The notes beneath the pieces were generated by a model that saw nothing but the letters and a program-made list of their open reading frames with translations, did not search any database and was not told the origin of the DNA. From an uncultured Eubacteriales bacterium (GTDB lineage Bacteria > Bacillota > Clostridia > Christensenellales > Borkfalkiaceae): DNA of 5,319 nt. Every line of letters begins with the position of its first letter. Position 1 is the first letter of the stretch. Below are positions 5,220 through 5,319 of this stretch, one piece after another. The position numbers and the translations under genes are program-made. The stretch covers positions 1 to 5,319 of the forward strand of contig CAJMCT010000076.1 in assembly GCA_905211955.1 (NCBI GenBank). The letters are read 5' to 3'.

Positions 5220-5257
5220 TCCCGCGCCACAAAAGAGAAACAGTTGTCGGTGCGGGA
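5220..5257. other. GC-rich hairpin upstream of mazG
   Basis: Left arm 5220-5228 (TCCCGCGCC) pairs with 5249-5257 (GGTGCGGGA), including one G-U. After one bulged C, a further ACAA/TTGT (5229-5232 with 5244-5247) follows, closing an 11-nt loop. It stands out against AT-rich flanks. On the minus strand a run of six T follows about 4 nt after the stem, so it could act as an attenuator-like leader for mazG or as the end of a short transcript. No known riboswitch was recognised. Confidence 0.5.
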
Positions 5258-5272
5258 TACGGTAGTTGCTGC

Positions 5273-5312
5273 AAAAGAAAAACACATAGCGTTTGCTATG
5301 TGTTTTCTTTTT
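5273..5312. terminator. Terminator at the window edge
   Basis: A 12-bp stem (5279-5290 with 5295-5306) has loop GTTT. It is extended to 5273 and 5311 by A/T pairs around one bulged A. T-rich tails occur on both strands. It most likely ends a minus-strand gene beyond the right edge, separating it from mazG. If used on the plus strand it would end a short untranslated transcript whose start I cannot identify. Confidence 0.75.
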
Positions 5313-5319
5313 GGATGCA

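Overview
The window looks like a chromosomal stretch from a low-GC Gram-positive bacterium, most likely an uncultured gut member of the Clostridia or a related Bacillota lineage. The grounds are AT-rich intergenic DNA, textbook sigma-A promoters, AGG/GGAG ribosome binding sites, TAA as the only stop codon used, intrinsic terminators with U-tracts, a CCA-encoding tRNA, and protein families typical of that group. The taxonomic placement is inference. No phage, transposase, integrase or CRISPR gene is present.

Layout: (1) 17-1282 (+) encodes a PHP-domain metal-dependent phosphoesterase-like protein. It converges on (2) 1338-3077 (-), a cytoplasmic GH35 beta-galactosidase, and a bidirectional terminator sits between the two stop codons. 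The GH35 gene has its own extended -10 promoter. (3) 3213-3902 (-) encodes a four-helix membrane protein ending in a SHOCT domain. It is divergent from (4) 4007-4195 (+), a 62-residue Xre-type regulator. The 104 bp between them hold both promoters and three copies of a 7-bp half-site, GAGATAT, so the regulator probably controls itself and the membrane protein. The regulator gene appears to give a leaderless mRNA. (5) About 4221-4566 holds no gene. It carries a visibly GC-richer, highly structured element bounded by nested inverted repeats, and parts of it match the neighbouring tRNA. (6) 4605-4680 (-) is tRNA-Asn(GUU) with a perfect-consensus promoter and its own terminator. (7) 4750-5178 (-) is mazG, a nucleoside triphosphate pyrophosphohydrolase. 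Upstream lie a GC-rich hairpin and, at the window edge, another terminator.

The genes do not form one pathway. PHP and GH35 may both belong to carbohydrate or phosphate metabolism, but convergent placement is weak evidence. The Xre/SHOCT pair is the clearest local functional unit. MazG and the tRNA are housekeeping. A nearly identical hairpin (ACACCAACC, 4-nt loop, GGTTGGTGT) serves as terminator at three separate places, after PHP/GH35, after the SHOCT gene and after the tRNA. This suggests a recurrent terminator family in this genome. The two most curious items are the structured, tRNA-related intergenic element and the compact divergent control region of the Xre/SHOCT pair.
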